A stretch of 64,000 nt of DNA, from assembly GCF_030527965.1 (NCBI RefSeq), contig NZ_JAUMZU010000010.1, forward strand, positions 31,157-95,156. Reading direction: 5' to 3'. The position numbers and the translations under genes are program-made. The notes beneath the pieces are model-generated. The model made no database searches. It saw only the letters and a list, made by a program, of their open reading frames with translations, and was not told the DNA's origin. Shown piece by piece: positions 1 through 8,629 of the stretch. This stretch comes from Neisseria sp. Lineage in GTDB: Bacteria; Pseudomonadota; Gammaproteobacteria; Burkholderiales; Neisseriaceae. Position 1 is the stretch's first letter. Each line of letters starts with the position of its first letter.

Positions 1-1231
1 CGATACCGTTGCTTTAGACGATACATTGATTACGTTGGAAACCGATAAAGCGACTATGGATGTGCCGTCTACCGCGGCAGGTGTGGTGAAAGCCGTTTAC
101 GTAAAAGTAGGCGATAAAGTTTCACAAGGTGCCGTAATTGTTGAAGTGGAAGGCGCCGGTGCGTCTGCTTCCGCAAGTGCCGCTCCTGCGCCGGCTGCAG
201 CTGAAAAACCGGCTGAAGCGCCAAAAGCAGCACCTGCTCCAGCGGCTGCGGCACCTGCCTCTGCAACGCCTCCGGCCGCTTTTGGTAATACGCCGGTTAA
301 TGAAGCTGGATTTGCCAAAGCTCATGCAGGCCCGTCGGCGCGTAAATTGGCACGCGAATTGGGTGTGGACTTAAGCTTGGTTAAAGGCAGCGGCCTGAAA
401 GGCCGTATTGTCGGCGAAGACATCAAGGCCTTTGTGAAAGCCGCTATGCAAAGTGGCGGTGTTCAGGGGGCTTCAGCCGGAGCATCTTTGGGCGGCGGTT
501 TAGACTTGCTGCCGTGGCCAAAAGTTGATTTCAGCAAATTTGGTGAAATTGAGGTTCAACCGCTTTCCCGCATTAAGAAAATTTCCGGTCAGAATTTATC
601 GCGTAACTGGGTGATGATTCCTCACGTTACCGTGAATGATGAAGCCGATATGACAGACCTGGAAGCGTTCCGCCAGCAGCTTAACAAAGAGTGGGAGCGC
701 GCCGGTTTGAAATTGTCGCCACTGGCTTTTGTTATCAAAGCTTCGGTAACTGCACTGAAAGCGTTCCCTGAATTCAATTCTTCGCTTGATGGCGACAATC
801 TGGTATTGAAAAAATACTATAACATCGGTTTTGCCGCTGATACGCCAAATGGCTTGGTGGTGCCGGTCATTAAAGATGCCGATAAGAAAGGTCTGAAAGA
901 GATTTCGCAAGAGTTGACCGAGTTGAGCAAAAAAGCCCGCGAAGGAAAACTTAAACCGAATGAAATGCAAGGTGCAACCTTTACCATCTCCAGCTTGGGC
1001 GGTATCGGCGGAACAGGCTTTACTCCGATTGTGAATGCACCGGAAGTGGCTATTTTAGGTGTTTGCAAATCACAAATGAAACCGGTTTGGAACGGTAAGG
1101 AATTTCAACCGCGTCTGATGTGCCCGTTGTCATTGTCGTTTGACCACCGTGTGATTGACGGTGCGGCCGGTATGCGCTTTACCGTGTTCTTGGCGAATCT
1201 GCTGAAAGACTTCCGCCGCATTACACTGTAA
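1..1231 (+). CDS. aceF: Pyruvate dehydrogenase E2, dihydrolipoyllysine acetyltransferase (5' end outside window)
   Basis: E2 core of the pyruvate dehydrogenase complex, which moves the acetyl group from the lipoyl arm to CoA. The reading frame is open from base 2, so the true start lies upstream. Visible in order are the end of a lipoyl domain with the modified lysine in [10 protein letters not shown], an Ala/Pro-rich linker, a peripheral-subunit-binding domain ([13 protein letters not shown] to [11 protein letters not shown]) and the catalytic acyltransferase domain ending with the active-site motif [12 protein letters not shown]. The next gene is the E3 subunit on the same strand, as expected for a pdh operon. 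Only one lipoyl domain can be seen; others may lie outside the window. Identification is secure. Confidence 0.96.
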   Translation, partial: DTVALDDTLITLETDKATMDVPSTAAGVVKAVYVKVGDKVSQGAVIVEVEGAGASASASAAPAPAAAEKPAEAPKAAPAPAAAAPASATPPAAFGNTPVNEAGFAKAHAGPSARKLARELGVDLSLVKGSGLKGRIVGEDIKAFVKAAMQSGGVQGASAGASLGGGLDLLPWPKVDFSKFGEIEVQPLSRIKKISGQNLSRNWVMIPHVTVNDEADMTDLEAFRQQLNKEWERAGLKLSPLAFVIKASVTALKAFPEFNSSLDGDNLVLKKYYNIGFAADTPNGLVVPVIKDADKKGLKEISQELTELSKKAREGKLKPNEMQGATFTISSLGGIGGTGFTPIVNAPEVAILGVCKSQMKPVWNGKEFQPRLMCPLSLSFDHRVIDGAAGMRFTVFLANLLKDFRRITL

Positions 1232-1234
1232 CGC

Positions 1235-1272
1235 TTTTCAGACAGGCATTAGGGTTAATGCCTGTCTGAAAA
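1235..1272. terminator. Paired-DUS hairpin after aceF
   Basis: Two copies of the uptake sequence face each other: arms 1235-1250 and 1257-1272 with a 6-nt loop. The arm TTTTCAGACAGGCATT begins with T and ends the mirror arm in A, so the hairpin can work in both directions. It sits between aceF and lpd and may only partly stop transcription. Confidence 0.7.
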
Positions 1273-1325
1273 AACATGACCGAAGCAACTTGTAAAAAGG
1301 TTTGCTTGCCAGAAAGGTTTATAGA

Positions 1326-3107
1326 ATGAGCTTGATTGAACTCAAAGTGCCCGACATCGGCGGGCATGAAAACGTAGACATTATTGCCGTGGAAATTAAG
1401 GCCGGCGATACTGTTGCAATTGAAGATACTTTGATTACTTTGGAAACAGACAAAGCGACGATGGATGTGCCTGCAGAAGCCGCCGGTGTGGTTAAAGAAG
1501 TCAAAGTGAAAGTCGGCGATAAAATCTCCGAAGGCGGTGTGATTGCCGTTATTGAAGCAAGCGGTGCATCTGCTGAAGTACCCGAAGTAAAAGCCGCTCC
1601 GGCACAAGAAGCGCCTAAAGCAGCGACTCCGGCGCCACAAGCCGCTCAGTTTAATGGTTCGTCGGATGCTGAATATGATGTTGTAGTATTGGGTGGCGGT
1701 CCTGGCGGTTATTCGGCAGCCTTTGCCGCGGCAGATGAAGGCTTGAAAGTGGCGATTGTGGAGCAGTACAGCACTTTGGGCGGTGTTTGCCTAAACGTGG
1801 GTTGTATTCCTTCTAAAGCATTGTTGCATAATGCAGCAGTGATTGATGAAGTGCGTCACCTGAAAGCAAACGGTATTTCCTATCCCGAGCCGGAAATAGA
1901 TATTAATATGCTGCGCGGCTATAAAGAAAAAGTCATCGGTAAATTGACCGGTGGTTTGGCCGGTATGGCAAAAGCCCGCAAGGTTGATATCGTTCAAGGT
2001 TTCGGTAAATTTTTGGATGCCAACCACATCGAAGTAGCGTTGACTCAAAGCAGTGAATATGAAAAATCTGCTGAGACTGGCGAGAAGAAAACCATAGGAT
2101 TCAAGAACTGTATTATTGCGGTAGGAAGCCGCGTGGTTAACTTGCCGTTTATCCCGAAAGATCCGCGTATTGTCGATTCTACCGGTGCGCTGGCTTTGGC
2201 AAATGTGCCGGAGAAAATGCTGATTATCGGCGGTGGTATTATCGGCCTCGAAATGGGTACCGTATACAGCACGCTGGGAGCCCGTTTGGATGTGGTTGAA
2301 ATGATGGATGGCCTGATGCAAGGTGCCGATCGCGATTTGGTTAAAGTTTGGCAGAAATTGAACGAATACCGTTTCGATAACATTATGACCAATACCAAAA
2401 CCGTTGCAGTGGATGCCAAAGAAGACGGCATTTATGTAACGTTTGAAGGAGCCAATGCGCCGAAAGAACCTCAGCGTTACGACTTGGTTTTAGTTGCTGC
2501 GGGCAGGGCGCCTAACGGTAAATTGATTGATGCGGAAAAAGCCGGTGTTGTGGTCAGCGAAAGAGGCTTTATCGAAACCGATAAACAAATGCACACTAAT
2601 GTACCGAATATCTACGCTATCGGCGATGTGGTTGGTCAGCCTATGCTGGCTCACAAAGCGGTGCACGAGGGCCATGTGGCGGCAGAGAACTGTGCCGGAC
2701 ACAAAGCCTACTTTGATGCTCGCGTGATCCCGGGTGTGGCCTATACCGACCCGGAAGTGGCTTGGGTAGGTGTAACGGAAACGCTGGCCAAAGAGCAAGG
2801 AATCAAGATTACCAAAGCCAGTTTCCCGTGGGCTGCTTCCGGCCGTGCGATTGCCAACGGTTGTGACCAAGGCTTTACTAAGTTGATTTTCGATGCTGAA
2901 AGCGGCAAGATTATTGGCGGTGGTATCGTGGGCCCCAACGGTGGTGATATGATTGGTGAGATTTGCTTGGCGATTGAGATGGGTTGCGATGCCGAAGATA
3001 TTGGCAAAACCATTCATCCGCATCCTACTTTGGGTGAAACCATTGGTTTGGCAGCTGAAGTGGCGTTAGGCACCTGCACCGATTTGCCTCCGCAACGCAA
3101 AAAATAA
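1326..3107 (+). CDS. lpd: Dihydrolipoyl dehydrogenase with N-terminal lipoyl domain (E3, P64k type)
   Basis: FAD enzyme that reoxidises dihydrolipoamide with NAD+ in the pyruvate dehydrogenase complex. The ATG at 1326 is chosen over a TTG at 1302 because AGAAAGG lies just upstream and the lipoyl domain starts at once. Residues 1-80 form a lipoyl domain (lysine about 43 in ETDKATM), followed by an Ala/Pro linker. The FAD motif GGGPGGY is near 124-130 and the redox pair is Cys156 and Cys161 (GGVCLNVGCIPSK). The NAD site GGGIIGLE and the His-Glu motif HPHPTLGET follow. At 593 residues it is about 115 longer than plain E3, because of the fused lipoyl domain. That is the known architecture of the neisserial P64k protein. 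Confidence 0.96.
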   Translation: MSLIELKVPDIGGHENVDIIAVEIKAGDTVAIEDTLITLETDKATMDVPAEAAGVVKEVKVKVGDKISEGGVIAVIEASGASAEVPEVKAAPAQEAPKAATPAPQAAQFNGSSDAEYDVVVLGGGPGGYSAAFAAADEGLKVAIVEQYSTLGGVCLNVGCIPSKALLHNAAVIDEVRHLKANGISYPEPEIDINMLRGYKEKVIGKLTGGLAGMAKARKVDIVQGFGKFLDANHIEVALTQSSEYEKSAETGEKKTIGFKNCIIAVGSRVVNLPFIPKDPRIVDSTGALALANVPEKMLIIGGGIIGLEMGTVYSTLGARLDVVEMMDGLMQGADRDLVKVWQKLNEYRFDNIMTNTKTVAVDAKEDGIYVTFEGANAPKEPQRYDLVLVAAGRAPNGKLIDAEKAGVVVSERGFIETDKQMHTNVPNIYAIGDVVGQPMLAHKAVHEGHVAAENCAGHKAYFDARVIPGVAYTDPEVAWVGVTETLAKEQGIKITKASFPWAASGRAIANGCDQGFTKLIFDAESGKIIGGGIVGPNGGDMIGEICLAIEMGCDAEDIGKTIHPHPTLGETIGLAAEVALGTCTDLPPQRKK

Positions 3108-3139
3108 TAAACTGCTAAATGAGTGGTTTAACTGTGAAA

Positions 3140-3176
3140 AACCGCAACCGTTTTTAAACGGTTGCGGTTCTTTTTT
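3140..3176 (+). terminator. Rho-independent terminator after lpd
   Basis: A perfect 14-bp stem (arms 3140-3153 and 3156-3169, core AACCGCAACCGTTT) is followed by six T at 3171-3176. This is a classical intrinsic terminator closing the aceF-lpd operon and does not use DUS. Confidence 0.9.
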
Positions 3177-3235
3177 AATCATAGCAAAATGAAATCTGAA
3201 TTTAATGCTTTAAAGACAGATTGATAGGATTTCTT

Positions 3236-4894
3236 ATGAATTTAAAACCACTTTCTATTTTAATAACAACATTGCTTGTTACCGCTTGTTCTCAAAATCA
3301 ATCTGAATCGTCAAATCAGGTATCGGATGGTTCACAAAAAACTTCTGAAAAGGCCGAGCAAAGCCAGAGTGAGAAAGAGCGCTGTGTTGCGCTTAAAAAT
3401 ATAAAGATGAACGATACGGTTATTACCCAAGCTGATTGGGTTGCCGTCGGCCCTTTGCCTAAAGATTCTGCCGCCGGCTTGACTGGTGCATCAAGTGAAA
3501 TCGCCGATATGAATTATTCCGCTCATTGCATGATATCCGGAGAGATGGAGAAACGAAATGGTGCAGATGGAAAGCCTTACCATATCGGTTTCCAATTGCG
3601 CCTGCCTGAAAATTGGAATAAGAAATTTCTTTTTCAGGGCGGCGGCGGCACCGACGGTTTTATAGCGCCGGCAGTGGGTAGCGTTCCTTCTCACGGCTCT
3701 ACCGCCGTGCCTGCGCTCAAACGCGGCTATGCGGTGGTTAGTATGGATGGCGGGCATCAAGATATGACGCCTGCTTTCGGAGCGGATCAACAGGCAAGAA
3801 TTAATTTTGCTTATGCTGCCATTGGAAAAGTTACCGCGGTTGCCAAGCAATTAATCGAAACCATGTATCACGACAAACTTCAGTACAGCTATTTTATGGG
3901 CTGCTCCAACGGGGGCAGGGAGGCTATGATGGCTGCCATGCGTTATCCGCTGGAATTTGATGGGGTTATTGCAGGTAATCCGGGTTTTCGGCTTTCAAAA
4001 GCGGCAATGGGCGAAGCTTGGGACAGTCAGCATTTTCTTGCTGCTGCTCCTAAAAACGCTCAAGGGCAGCGTATTGTGGCCAACGCGCTGACTCAGCAAG
4101 ACCTCGATTCGCTTACTGCCGGGATTCTTAACCGTTGCGATGCTAAAGACGGGTTGAAAGATGGCATTGTTAATCAATGGGAACATTGTGATTTTAAACC
4201 GGAAATGGTGCAAGATAAAATCGGCGAAGAGAAAGTAGCCTTGCTTAACGCCGTTTTCAATGGTGCGAAGAACAGCCGAGGCGATCACATTTATAGTGGA
4301 TGGCCTTATGATGCAGGCATTAATTCACCTGGTTGGCGTGCTTGGAAAATAGGCACTTCGCAAACGGCCGAACCGAATGCGCTTAATTTCACGTTGGGTG
4401 CAGGATCATTGCCCAACTATTTTATGACACCGCATAGCCCTAGGTTCAGCATACTGGATTTTAATTTTGATACTGATCCGGCTAAAACCGTGCAAGTGGG
4501 CGGCATCAATGATGCTGATTCCACTGATTTGAGCACCTTTAAAGCACGCGGCGGTAAGATGATTGTCTTTGAGGGAGTGTCTGATCCGGTATTTTCTGCT
4601 AACGATTTGCGCGATTGGTATCTGCAATTGCAGCAGGATACTGCTAATGCGCGAGAAGCCGTTCGCTTGTTCAATATTCCGGGCATGACTCATTGCGGAG
4701 ACGGCCCGGCTCTTGATAATTTTGATCCGCTTACTGCGTTGGAAAATTGGCATGAAAAAGATGTGGCACCGGAGTCTATGGTTGCTACAGGAAAAGCTTT
4801 TCCCGGCAAATCACAACCTCTTTGCGCTTATCCGAAAACGGCGAATTATGTGGGCGGCGATAAAAATCAGGCGGCAAGTTTCGAATGTCGTTAA
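3236..4894 (+). CDS. Tannase/feruloyl esterase family lipoprotein
   Basis: Serine esterase of the tannase and feruloyl esterase family, probably anchored to a membrane. Translation from ATG 3236 (GATAGGA upstream) gives 552 residues. The lipoprotein signal peptide ends LLVTAC with Cys18. The family's CS-D-HC triad is visible: Cys223-Ser224 in GCSNGGREAM, Asp450 in EGVSDPVF and His486-Cys487 in GMTHCGDGP. In the family the two cysteines form a disulfide beside the active site. The substrate cannot be read from sequence; gallate, ferulate or other aromatic esters are possible. The gene stands alone, between an intrinsic terminator and the convergent ppx gene. Function class is secure, substrate unknown. 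Confidence 0.88.
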   Translation: MNLKPLSILITTLLVTACSQNQSESSNQVSDGSQKTSEKAEQSQSEKERCVALKNIKMNDTVITQADWVAVGPLPKDSAAGLTGASSEIADMNYSAHCMISGEMEKRNGADGKPYHIGFQLRLPENWNKKFLFQGGGGTDGFIAPAVGSVPSHGSTAVPALKRGYAVVSMDGGHQDMTPAFGADQQARINFAYAAIGKVTAVAKQLIETMYHDKLQYSYFMGCSNGGREAMMAAMRYPLEFDGVIAGNPGFRLSKAAMGEAWDSQHFLAAAPKNAQGQRIVANALTQQDLDSLTAGILNRCDAKDGLKDGIVNQWEHCDFKPEMVQDKIGEEKVALLNAVFNGAKNSRGDHIYSGWPYDAGINSPGWRAWKIGTSQTAEPNALNFTLGAGSLPNYFMTPHSPRFSILDFNFDTDPAKTVQVGGINDADSTDLSTFKARGGKMIVFEGVSDPVFSANDLRDWYLQLQQDTANAREAVRLFNIPGMTHCGDGPALDNFDPLTALENWHEKDVAPESMVATGKAFPGKSQPLCAYPKTANYVGGDKNQAASFECR

Positions 4895-4987
4895 AGATGA
4901 CTGCCAGTGTTTTTGACTTATCCCGCGTATTGAAGAAGATTTGTTAAACCTAAGTGTGATTGGTCTCTGATGCGGGCAGCTGGTTGT

Positions 4988-5036
4988 AAAAAGCAATCCG
5001 GGCTGATAATGCTGTTATAGCGTTGTCAGCCCGGAT
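4988..5036 (-). terminator. Intrinsic terminator downstream of ppx
   Basis: Perfect 11-bp arms at 4996-5006 and 5026-5036 (ATCCGGGCTGA and its complement) extend inward through G-U pairs. On the minus strand the hairpin is followed within a few bases by five T (4988-4992). This fits a terminator for ppx, about 100 nt past its stop. On the plus strand no T-run follows. Confidence 0.65.
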
Positions 5037-5132
5037 AAGCTTGTCTGAAAACGAAGTATGGCAAAGCGCTTTAAAGCCGTTTTGCGACGGTAAGCGGCTG
5101 CTCTGATTCACTCCTTATTTTTCAGACAGGCA

Positions 5133-6632
5133 TCAAATGCCTTGTACATCGAATACCGTGTCGATTTTATTCCATTGCTCGGTTTCGTAGGTTAGCGCGT
5201 CGGCGGTCAATAGGTTTTCATCCAGCCAGTTTTGATTGATGCGCAGGGTAAATTTATGGCTTTCCGGGTCGAAGCGCAGTTGAGTAAACGGGGGAAGGGT
5301 AAGCGGAAGGCGAGCACGGTTGAATAATACGGATAACCTTAGGGCGGTAATGGCAAACCACATCATCAGGTTATTGCCGGCCAGATCAGCCATTTTGCGC
5401 AGGTCGCCGCGCTGCCCTAAGACGAGCGTGGATAAGATTTGCTGCTCTTTGCGTGAAAAACCCGGCATATCGGCGTTTTCAAGAATGTAGGCGCTGTGTT
5501 TGTGATAGGCGGTGTGTGCAATGTCGATACCGGCTTCGTGCAATAGGGCCGCCCAGTTTACATATTGTTGCCAGTGTGCAAGCTCTTGCACGGATGCGGT
5601 TTGCGCCAAGCTTTCCATAAAAATTCGGGCGGTAGCGGATACGCGTGCGGCTTGGCTGGGAGAAACGTGATAGCGCTGCTGAAACTGGGCAACGGTTTGA
5701 TCCCGCATGTCGACATTGAGCTGGCGGCCGATTAAGTCGTAAAACACACCGTCGCGCAGAGCGGCTTCGGTAACGATCATTTTTTGAATTTCCAGCTCTT
5801 CAAATGCGGCCATCATAACGGAGAGCCCGCCGGCAAAAACTTCAATGCGCTCGGGTTTGAGGTTTTCAAAGCGGGCTTTTTTTACGCTGCCGGCCTGGCA
5901 GATGCGTTTGACAAGCTCTTGCATGCCGGCGTAGGTAATGTCTTCTCCCATCTTTAAATCTGCTGAAATCACGTCGCGGATTGATTTGGCCGAGCCGGAG
6001 GTGCCGACGCTGAAATCCCAGCCGGTGCGTTTGTAGAGTTTGCTGATGCGTTGAATTTCGGTGCGGGCGGCGGTAATGGCGGCTTTGAAATCTTTTTCGG
6101 TGATTTTGTTTTGGAAAAAGCGCATGCTGTAGGTAACACAACCCAACGGCAAGCTCTCGGTATTGGCCGGTTCGAGGTGGGCGCCGATAATGAATTCGGT
6201 TGATCCGCCGCCGATGTCGATGACCAGCATGCGTTCGCCGTTGGGCGGTAGGGTGTGGACTACGCCGGTGTAAATCAGGCGAGCTTCTTCGCGGCCTGCA
6301 ATGATTTCGATGGGAAAACCCAATGCGGCTTCGGCTTTGGGCAGGAATTCGGAGATGTTTTTGGCGACGCGGAAGGTGTTGGTGGCGACGGTGCGGACTT
6401 GATCGGGAGAAAAACCGCGCAGGCGTTCGCCGAATTTGGTCAGACAATTGAGCGCGCGATCTTGCGAGGCCGGGTCGAGTTTTTTATGTTCGTCGAGGCC
6501 GGCGGCAAGGCGCACCATTTCTTTGATGGAGTCGATAACTTTGAGTTGGCCATTGTTATTTTCGCAGATTTGCAGACGGAAGCTGTTGGAGCCGAGGTCG
6601 ACTGAAGCAAGCATGTTTTGAGATGTTGTCAT
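5133..6632 (-). CDS. ppx: Exopolyphosphatase / guanosine pentaphosphate phosphohydrolase family
   Basis: Cytoplasmic phosphatase that removes terminal phosphate from polyphosphate and may act on pppGpp. The protein opens with the ASKHA-fold phosphate-binding motif LASVDLGSNSFRLQI, has the second motif MLVIDIGGGSTEFI about 130 residues in, and ends with the HD-like C-terminal half typical of Ppx/GppA. The start is placed at ATG 6632 (499 residues). An upstream in-frame TTG at 6659 would add nine residues without family support, and no strong Shine-Dalgarno marks either. Length matches the family. Ppx and GppA cannot be separated firmly by eye, so the symbol is the likelier of two. Confidence 0.9.
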   Translation of the reverse strand: MTTSQNMLASVDLGSNSFRLQICENNNGQLKVIDSIKEMVRLAAGLDEHKKLDPASQDRALNCLTKFGERLRGFSPDQVRTVATNTFRVAKNISEFLPKAEAALGFPIEIIAGREEARLIYTGVVHTLPPNGERMLVIDIGGGSTEFIIGAHLEPANTESLPLGCVTYSMRFFQNKITEKDFKAAITAARTEIQRISKLYKRTGWDFSVGTSGSAKSIRDVISADLKMGEDITYAGMQELVKRICQAGSVKKARFENLKPERIEVFAGGLSVMMAAFEELEIQKMIVTEAALRDGVFYDLIGRQLNVDMRDQTVAQFQQRYHVSPSQAARVSATARIFMESLAQTASVQELAHWQQYVNWAALLHEAGIDIAHTAYHKHSAYILENADMPGFSRKEQQILSTLVLGQRGDLRKMADLAGNNLMMWFAITALRLSVLFNRARLPLTLPPFTQLRFDPESHKFTLRINQNWLDENLLTADALTYETEQWNKIDTVFDVQGI

Positions 6633-6665
6633 GATGGTTCGGGGGTGTAAGTTATGCAATATTGT

Positions 6666-6705
6666 TTTTCAGACAGGCATTTTAAGATGAATGCCTGTCT
6701 GAAAA
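6666..6705. terminator. Paired-DUS hairpin between ilvA and ppx
   Basis: Inverted uptake sequences, arms 6666-6681 and 6690-6705 (TTTTCAGACAGGCATT and complement). It lies just upstream of ppx and would insulate it from ilvA transcription. Confidence 0.6.
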
Positions 6706-6813
6706 CATGCTTTGTTTGCCGTTGGCAAACGACGATATATTACTGTCTGCCAGAATGTTTGTCATCTTCACCGATAAAGGTGTTAGTTTGGGGTTGTAAC
6801 GGCCGATTTTGTT

Positions 6814-6846
6814 AATGCCTGCCTGAAAATTTTTCAGACAGGCATT
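6814..6846 (-). terminator. Paired-DUS hairpin at the ilvA stop
   Basis: Arms around 6814-6829 and 6831-6846, separated only by a short loop. The left copy reads GCCTGCCTGAA, one base off the dialect. It begins 3 nt past the ilvA stop, so it is the likely ilvA terminator. Confidence 0.65.
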
Positions 6847-6848
6847 GT

Positions 6849-8387
6849 TTATGCGGAACGGGTTGTGCCTAAAAACAGGTGGTAGGCGGCATTGTCGCTT
6901 TCATCGTAGCAGGCATAGCCAACGTTTTGCAGAAACTCGGCAAAAGCGGCCGTGTCTTGCTCCGGTACGTCGATGCCAACCAATACGCGGCCGTAGTCGG
7001 CACCGTGGTTACGATAGTGAAACAGCGTGATGTTCCAATCGGTTTGCATATGGTTGAGAAAGCGCGCCAACGCACCCGGCCGCTCGGGAAATTCAAACGT
7101 AATCAGCCGTTCGTTGGCGATTTTATCGGTGCGGCCGCCGACCATGTAGCGGATGTGGATTTTAGAAATTTCATCGCCGGAAAGATTAATATTGGGCAGC
7201 CCGGCTGCGGTCAGCTCTTGGCCGATGAGTTCGATGTCGCGTGCGCCGGCGGTTTGAATGCCGACAAAAATATGGGCGACGCGGTCATCGCCGTAGCGGT
7301 AGTTGAATTCGGTAATGTTGCGGCTGCCCAGCACGTTGACGAACTTGCGAAAGCTGCCGGGTGTTTCCGGAATGGAAACGGCAAAAATGCCTTCGTGCCC
7401 TTCGCCCAATTCGCTGCGTTCGGAAACATGGCGCAGACGATGGAAATTCATGTTGGCGCCGCTGTTAACGGCGATGAGGGTCTGATTATGGCAGTTTTCG
7501 CGTTCGATGTAGGCTTTGAGGCCGGCTAAGGCCAGTGCGCCTGAGGGTTCTGTGATGCTGCGGGTGTCGTCGTAAATGTCTTTTACTGCGGCGCAAATGT
7601 CATCTGTGTCTACCAGAATGATGTCGTCGAGCAGATCGCGGCAGAGGCGGAAGGTTTCTTCGCCTACCAGCTTAACCGCCGTGCCGTCGGCAAACAGGCC
7701 GACGTCTTTCAATTCTACGCGCCGGTTTTGCTCGATGGATTGCTTCATCGCGCAGGCGTCAAAGGTTTCTACGCCGATGACTTTGATTTCAGGGCGTACG
7801 TTTTTAATGAAGGCCGCTATGCCGGCTGCCAATCCGCCGCCGCCAATGGCAACGAAGATGGCATCGATGCGCTTCGGATGCTGGCGGATAATCTCCAAGC
7901 CGATGGTGCCTTGTCCGGCAATTACGTAAGGATCATCGAAGGGCGGAATGTAGGTTAACCCGCTTTCCGAAACCAGTTTCATTGCGTGATCGTAGGCATC
8001 GTTGTAAGACACGCCTGCGAGCACAACGTTGCCGCCGCGCGCTTTGACTGCGTCAATTTTAATTTGAGGCGTGGTTTCCGGCATCACGATGGTGGCCTCG
8101 CAACCCAAATGTTGAGCAGACAAAGCGACGCCTTGTGCATGGTTGCCCGCGCTGGCCGTAATCACGCCTTTTGCCAGTGCTTCTGATGAGAGCGAAGCCA
8201 TTTTGTTATAAGCGCCGCGGATTTTAAATGAAAATACCGGTTGCAAATCTTCGCGTTTGAGCAGGATTCGGTTACCGGTTCGGCGTGATAGGTTGCGGGC
8301 GTCATCGAGCGGCGTTTCGGCGGCCACGTCGTATACGGAGGCGGTTAAGATTCGGGTCAGATAGTCGGAATGCAGTTTTGGATTCAT
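6849..8387 (-). CDS. ilvA: Threonine ammonia-lyase (threonine dehydratase), biosynthetic
   Basis: PLP enzyme that converts threonine to 2-oxobutanoate, the first step of isoleucine synthesis. The 512-residue protein has the PLP lysine in SFKIRGAYNKM (about residue 60), the phosphate-binding glycine loop AIGGGGLAAG, and two ACT-like regulatory domains in the last 180 residues. That is the long, isoleucine-inhibited class rather than the short catabolic TdcB type. The start is ATG 8387. The gene is transcribed alone and diverges from dacC. Confidence 0.96.
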   Translation of the reverse strand: MNPKLHSDYLTRILTASVYDVAAETPLDDARNLSRRTGNRILLKREDLQPVFSFKIRGAYNKMASLSSEALAKGVITASAGNHAQGVALSAQHLGCEATIVMPETTPQIKIDAVKARGGNVVLAGVSYNDAYDHAMKLVSESGLTYIPPFDDPYVIAGQGTIGLEIIRQHPKRIDAIFVAIGGGGLAAGIAAFIKNVRPEIKVIGVETFDACAMKQSIEQNRRVELKDVGLFADGTAVKLVGEETFRLCRDLLDDIILVDTDDICAAVKDIYDDTRSITEPSGALALAGLKAYIERENCHNQTLIAVNSGANMNFHRLRHVSERSELGEGHEGIFAVSIPETPGSFRKFVNVLGSRNITEFNYRYGDDRVAHIFVGIQTAGARDIELIGQELTAAGLPNINLSGDEISKIHIRYMVGGRTDKIANERLITFEFPERPGALARFLNHMQTDWNITLFHYRNHGADYGRVLVGIDVPEQDTAAFAEFLQNVGYACYDESDNAAYHLFLGTTRSA

Positions 8388-8520
8388 GGTAGTGCTGCGT
8401 TGGATTGGGAAAATAAAATATACCGGCTGCGGTTTAGGATAAAACCGCAGCAGGCCGCCTGTTTTTAGAATGAAGGATTAGGCCGGAAAAGTTGGAACCA
8501 TACCTTGTGCGGCACGATAG

Positions 8521-8549
8521 TGCAAGCGGAAACTGATTTCATGTATAAT
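8521..8549 (+). promoter_or_regulatory. Candidate dacC promoter
   Basis: A consensus -10 TATAAT at 8544-8549 follows a weak -35 (TGCAAG, 8521-8526) at 17 nt. It lies 81 nt before dacC. The leader then contains a short GC stem (AAGCCG at 8568-8573 with CGGCTT at 8586-8591) and a T-rich stretch. The -10 is good and the -35 poor. Confidence 0.4.
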
Positions 8550-8629
8550 CAATTAAAGTTTCACTTTAAGCCGCGCAATTTGCAACGGCTTTCTTTATTT
8601 TTCCGCTTCTTCGGCTACCCACTGATTTT

